Source: Erwinia aphidicola (GTDB taxonomy: Bacteria; Pseudomonadota; Gammaproteobacteria; Enterobacterales; Enterobacteriaceae). From it: a DNA stretch of 64,000 nt. Under the pieces are notes generated by a model that did not search any database, was not told the DNA's origin, and worked only from the letters and a program-made list of their open reading frames with translations. Position numbers and translations under genes: made by a program. The stretch spans positions 3,410,001-3,474,000 of the forward strand of contig NZ_JAMKCQ010000001.1 of NCBI RefSeq assembly GCF_024169515.1. Reading direction: 5' to 3'. Each line of letters starts with the position of its first letter. The first letter of the stretch is position 1. Below are positions 62,672 to 64,000 of the stretch, one piece after another.

Positions 62672-62880
62672 GGCTGCTCTCCAGTCGATGTCATGGGCAA
62701 TGAAACAGCTTCGCGAAATCGTGATGGACTCCAATCACAAACTTCATCGCCCGGAATGTGCCCGAACATCATCGTACATCGGCGCGAATACACACATTCA
62801 CCGCAAGTTTTGCCAACTGGGAGATTCATGCCCGCATCGTCGTTAGAAGCTCGGCGCATTGGCTGCCTGATTTCGTTCAT
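62668..62880 (-). CDS. Small Cys-containing phage protein
   Basis: 70 residues: PVGKTCGECVYSRRCTMMFG, HIPGDEVCDWSPSRF. Four cysteines suggest a metal site. Stop overlaps the next start (ATGA), and its own start overlaps the previous stop. Confidence 0.68.
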   Translation of the reverse strand: MNEIRQPMRRASNDDAGMNLPVGKTCGECVYSRRCTMMFGHIPGDEVCDWSPSRFREAVSLPMTSTGEQP

Positions 62881-63416
62881 GGCTGCTCTCCTTCTCGGAT
62901 GCGGGCGCGAACTTCATCTGCATAATCGCGTTTGAACTCAGCTTCATCAGCATTCGGCAGGAACTCGACAGCAGAAAGAATGGCTCCAGAGATATCGTGT
63001 GCCGCAGCTGGAGTGTCATCGATAAACCCTGTTTCCCACGCTGCGAGCAGTCTGTTTGCTGCGAAGTGAATGCCCTCAGCGCGTGCCTGCGCCCGAATCT
63101 CGCGGAGAGCGGCGTCTGTGGCAGGGGTATTACCAATATCGTTGTATGCTGCCAAGATTTCTGCGACCTTATCTTGTCCAATTTCATCGCAGATGATTTC
63201 AGTGATTTCATGTGTCACATTTGAAAAAACGGTCACAGCGTCGATTGCACATTTATTCTCAGCAGCCAGCGCCCGCACCTGCTCCTGAAGCGCGGCGATA
63301 CGTGCATCCTTCTCAGTGACGATGGCGGTGTGGTCGTCGTATGAAACTACCGGGCCAGACTTATCATTTCTATTTGGCACCTTGTCATCAAAGCAATAGC
63401 GCTTGATCTCGTTCAT
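62877..63416 (-). CDS. Ea22-like or related phage early protein
   Basis: 179 residues: VTEKDARIAALQEQVRALAA, AIDAVTVFSNVTHEITEIIC, REIRAQARAEGIHFAANRLL. The coiled coil and modular make-up are common in lambdoid early-left genes. Ends REGEQP, like the SGEQP-type end of the next gene. Confidence 0.7.
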   Translation of the reverse strand: MNEIKRYCFDDKVPNRNDKSGPVVSYDDHTAIVTEKDARIAALQEQVRALAAENKCAIDAVTVFSNVTHEITEIICDEIGQDKVAEILAAYNDIGNTPATDAALREIRAQARAEGIHFAANRLLAAWETGFIDDTPAAAHDISGAILSAVEFLPNADEAEFKRDYADEVRARIREGEQP

Positions 63417-63937
63417 GATTGCACCCTCAGTTGATTCCAGCGATTTAGGAAGAGAACACGTGCAGCACGCGGTTCCAGTGGTGCAACGATGAATTCAGCC
63501 AGAGCAACACCCTCTAAGCATGCCCACACTGCACCATCATCCAGACCCAAATCACGGCGCTCAGTAGCCAGCATCACCAGGTCTGCCTGCTTTACTGCAG
63601 GGGACATTGCTGGTGGAAGTCCGAATTTATTACGGATCACTGCGTCAACACGCCGCTCAATGGCCTGATAGTCAGGTAGGAGCGCTTTCAGTGGTGAATT
63701 GATGTCGCTGCAATAAGCTTCAGCGGCATCGTGCAGAAGGGCTTCCAGTGCGTTCTCATGCGGCACCAGATAGCTCACGTGAACAGAATGCTGAGCAACG
63801 CTGTAGAAGTCGCTCACATGGCCAGTGAACCGGCAGATATTCGACAACGCGGCGGCGATGTCTACGATGGAGATACTTTCAGGGTGCATCTCATTAAAAT
63901 TGAAGTGCCGGCCGGATAGGGTGGTAATCCACGACAT
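63413..63937 (-). CDS. Phage HD-domain phosphohydrolase
   Basis: 174 residues. HD-domain pattern: FTGHVSDFYSVAQHSVHVSY, then LEALLHDAAEAYCSDINSPL (metal-binding His-Asp), similar to YfbR-type 5'-nucleotidases and phage HD hydrolases. May adjust nucleotide pools during phage growth. Overlaps genes on both sides by one to four bases. Confidence 0.85.
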   Translation of the reverse strand: MSWITTLSGRHFNFNEMHPESISIVDIAAALSNICRFTGHVSDFYSVAQHSVHVSYLVPHENALEALLHDAAEAYCSDINSPLKALLPDYQAIERRVDAVIRNKFGLPPAMSPAVKQADLVMLATERRDLGLDDGAVWACLEGVALAEFIVAPLEPRAARVLFLNRWNQLRVQS

Positions 63938-64000
63938 TATTCAGCCCCCACGGTTTCGTGGCTTTCGCCGTGAAGCACGCGCTCGATCACTTCGGCAGAA
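63937..64000 (-). CDS. Phage gene, C-terminal 21 codons only
   Basis: Leftward frame entering from the window edge, ending SAEVIERVLHGESHETVGAE; its TAA overlaps the next ATG (TAATG). Too short to name. Confidence 0.6.
   Translation of the reverse strand, partial: SAEVIERVLHGESHETVGAE

Larger units (their letters stand above)
59579..64000 (-). mobile_element. Left arm of a prophage integrated beside tRNA-Leu (continues beyond the window)
   Basis: Starts with a tyrosine integrase gene pointing toward tRNA-Leu, followed by an excisionase-like gene and at least seven leftward genes overlapping by ATGA or TAATG, a lambdoid early-left type arrangement. No lysis, head or tail genes are reached within the window; the exact attachment core cannot be fixed with one end only. 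Confidence 0.88.

Overview
The window comes from an enterobacterium of the Erwinia/Pantoea type (Erwiniaceae). Most genes are clear orthologues of Escherichia coli genes in E. coli order. They are interrupted by blocks E. coli lacks at these places, and sdiA has an adjacent AHL synthase gene, an arrangement known from Erwinia and Pantoea.

Layout. 1-15.2 kb is a conserved backbone: ycbZ (partial), matP, ompA, sulA with its LexA box, tfoX/sxy, yccS, yccF, helD, mgsA, yccT (csgI), yccU, hspQ, rlmI, acyP, tusE and yccA. Two identical tRNA-Ser(UGA) genes follow. 15.9-23.1 kb is an accessory block: an orphan predicted DNA-binding protein, then a chaperone-usher fimbrial operon (major pilin, usher, chaperone, two-domain tip adhesin, LuxR-type regulator, second pilin). 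23.4-35.8 kb starts with agp, here carrying a long Ala/Lys/Asp-rich tail, and ends with yccJ-wrbA as in E. coli. Between them sits a catabolic block: csiD/glaH and lhgO for glutarate to 2-oxoglutarate, a divergent LysR regulator, an operon for an AidB-like acyl-CoA dehydrogenase, a class III CoA-transferase and a FadB-like bifunctional protein, and a succinate-semialdehyde dehydrogenase.

35.77-41.85 kb is a small AT-richer integrative element. It split wrbA at codon 6: one boundary lies inside the present wrbA start, the other retains the native ATG and first codons of wrbA. The element carries a large serine recombinase gene with a frameshift and a 5-bp tandem repeat, a dead IS3-family element joining two unrelated gene fragments, and a DUF4145 gene. 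Beyond it the backbone resumes with ymdF, a DMT transporter gene, the pyrimidine-degrading rut operon (rutABCDFG, no rutE) with divergent rutR, a YdjM-like gene, cycA and an extensin-like gene.

53.2-59.5 kb matches the E. coli sdiA-yecF-uvrY-uvrC-pgsA-tRNA(Gly,Cys,Leu) region, with a luxI-type synthase gene directly after sdiA and ydgC (glpM family) between it and yecF. From 59.58 kb to the end is the left arm of a prophage next to tRNA-Leu: a tyrosine integrase, a DUF4224 excisionase-like gene and a tightly overlapping run of small leftward early genes.

The points most worth following up are the wrbA element and its scars, the joint glutarate/acyl-CoA block, the tailed Agp, and the sdiA-luxI pair with a 20-bp inverted repeat between the genes.
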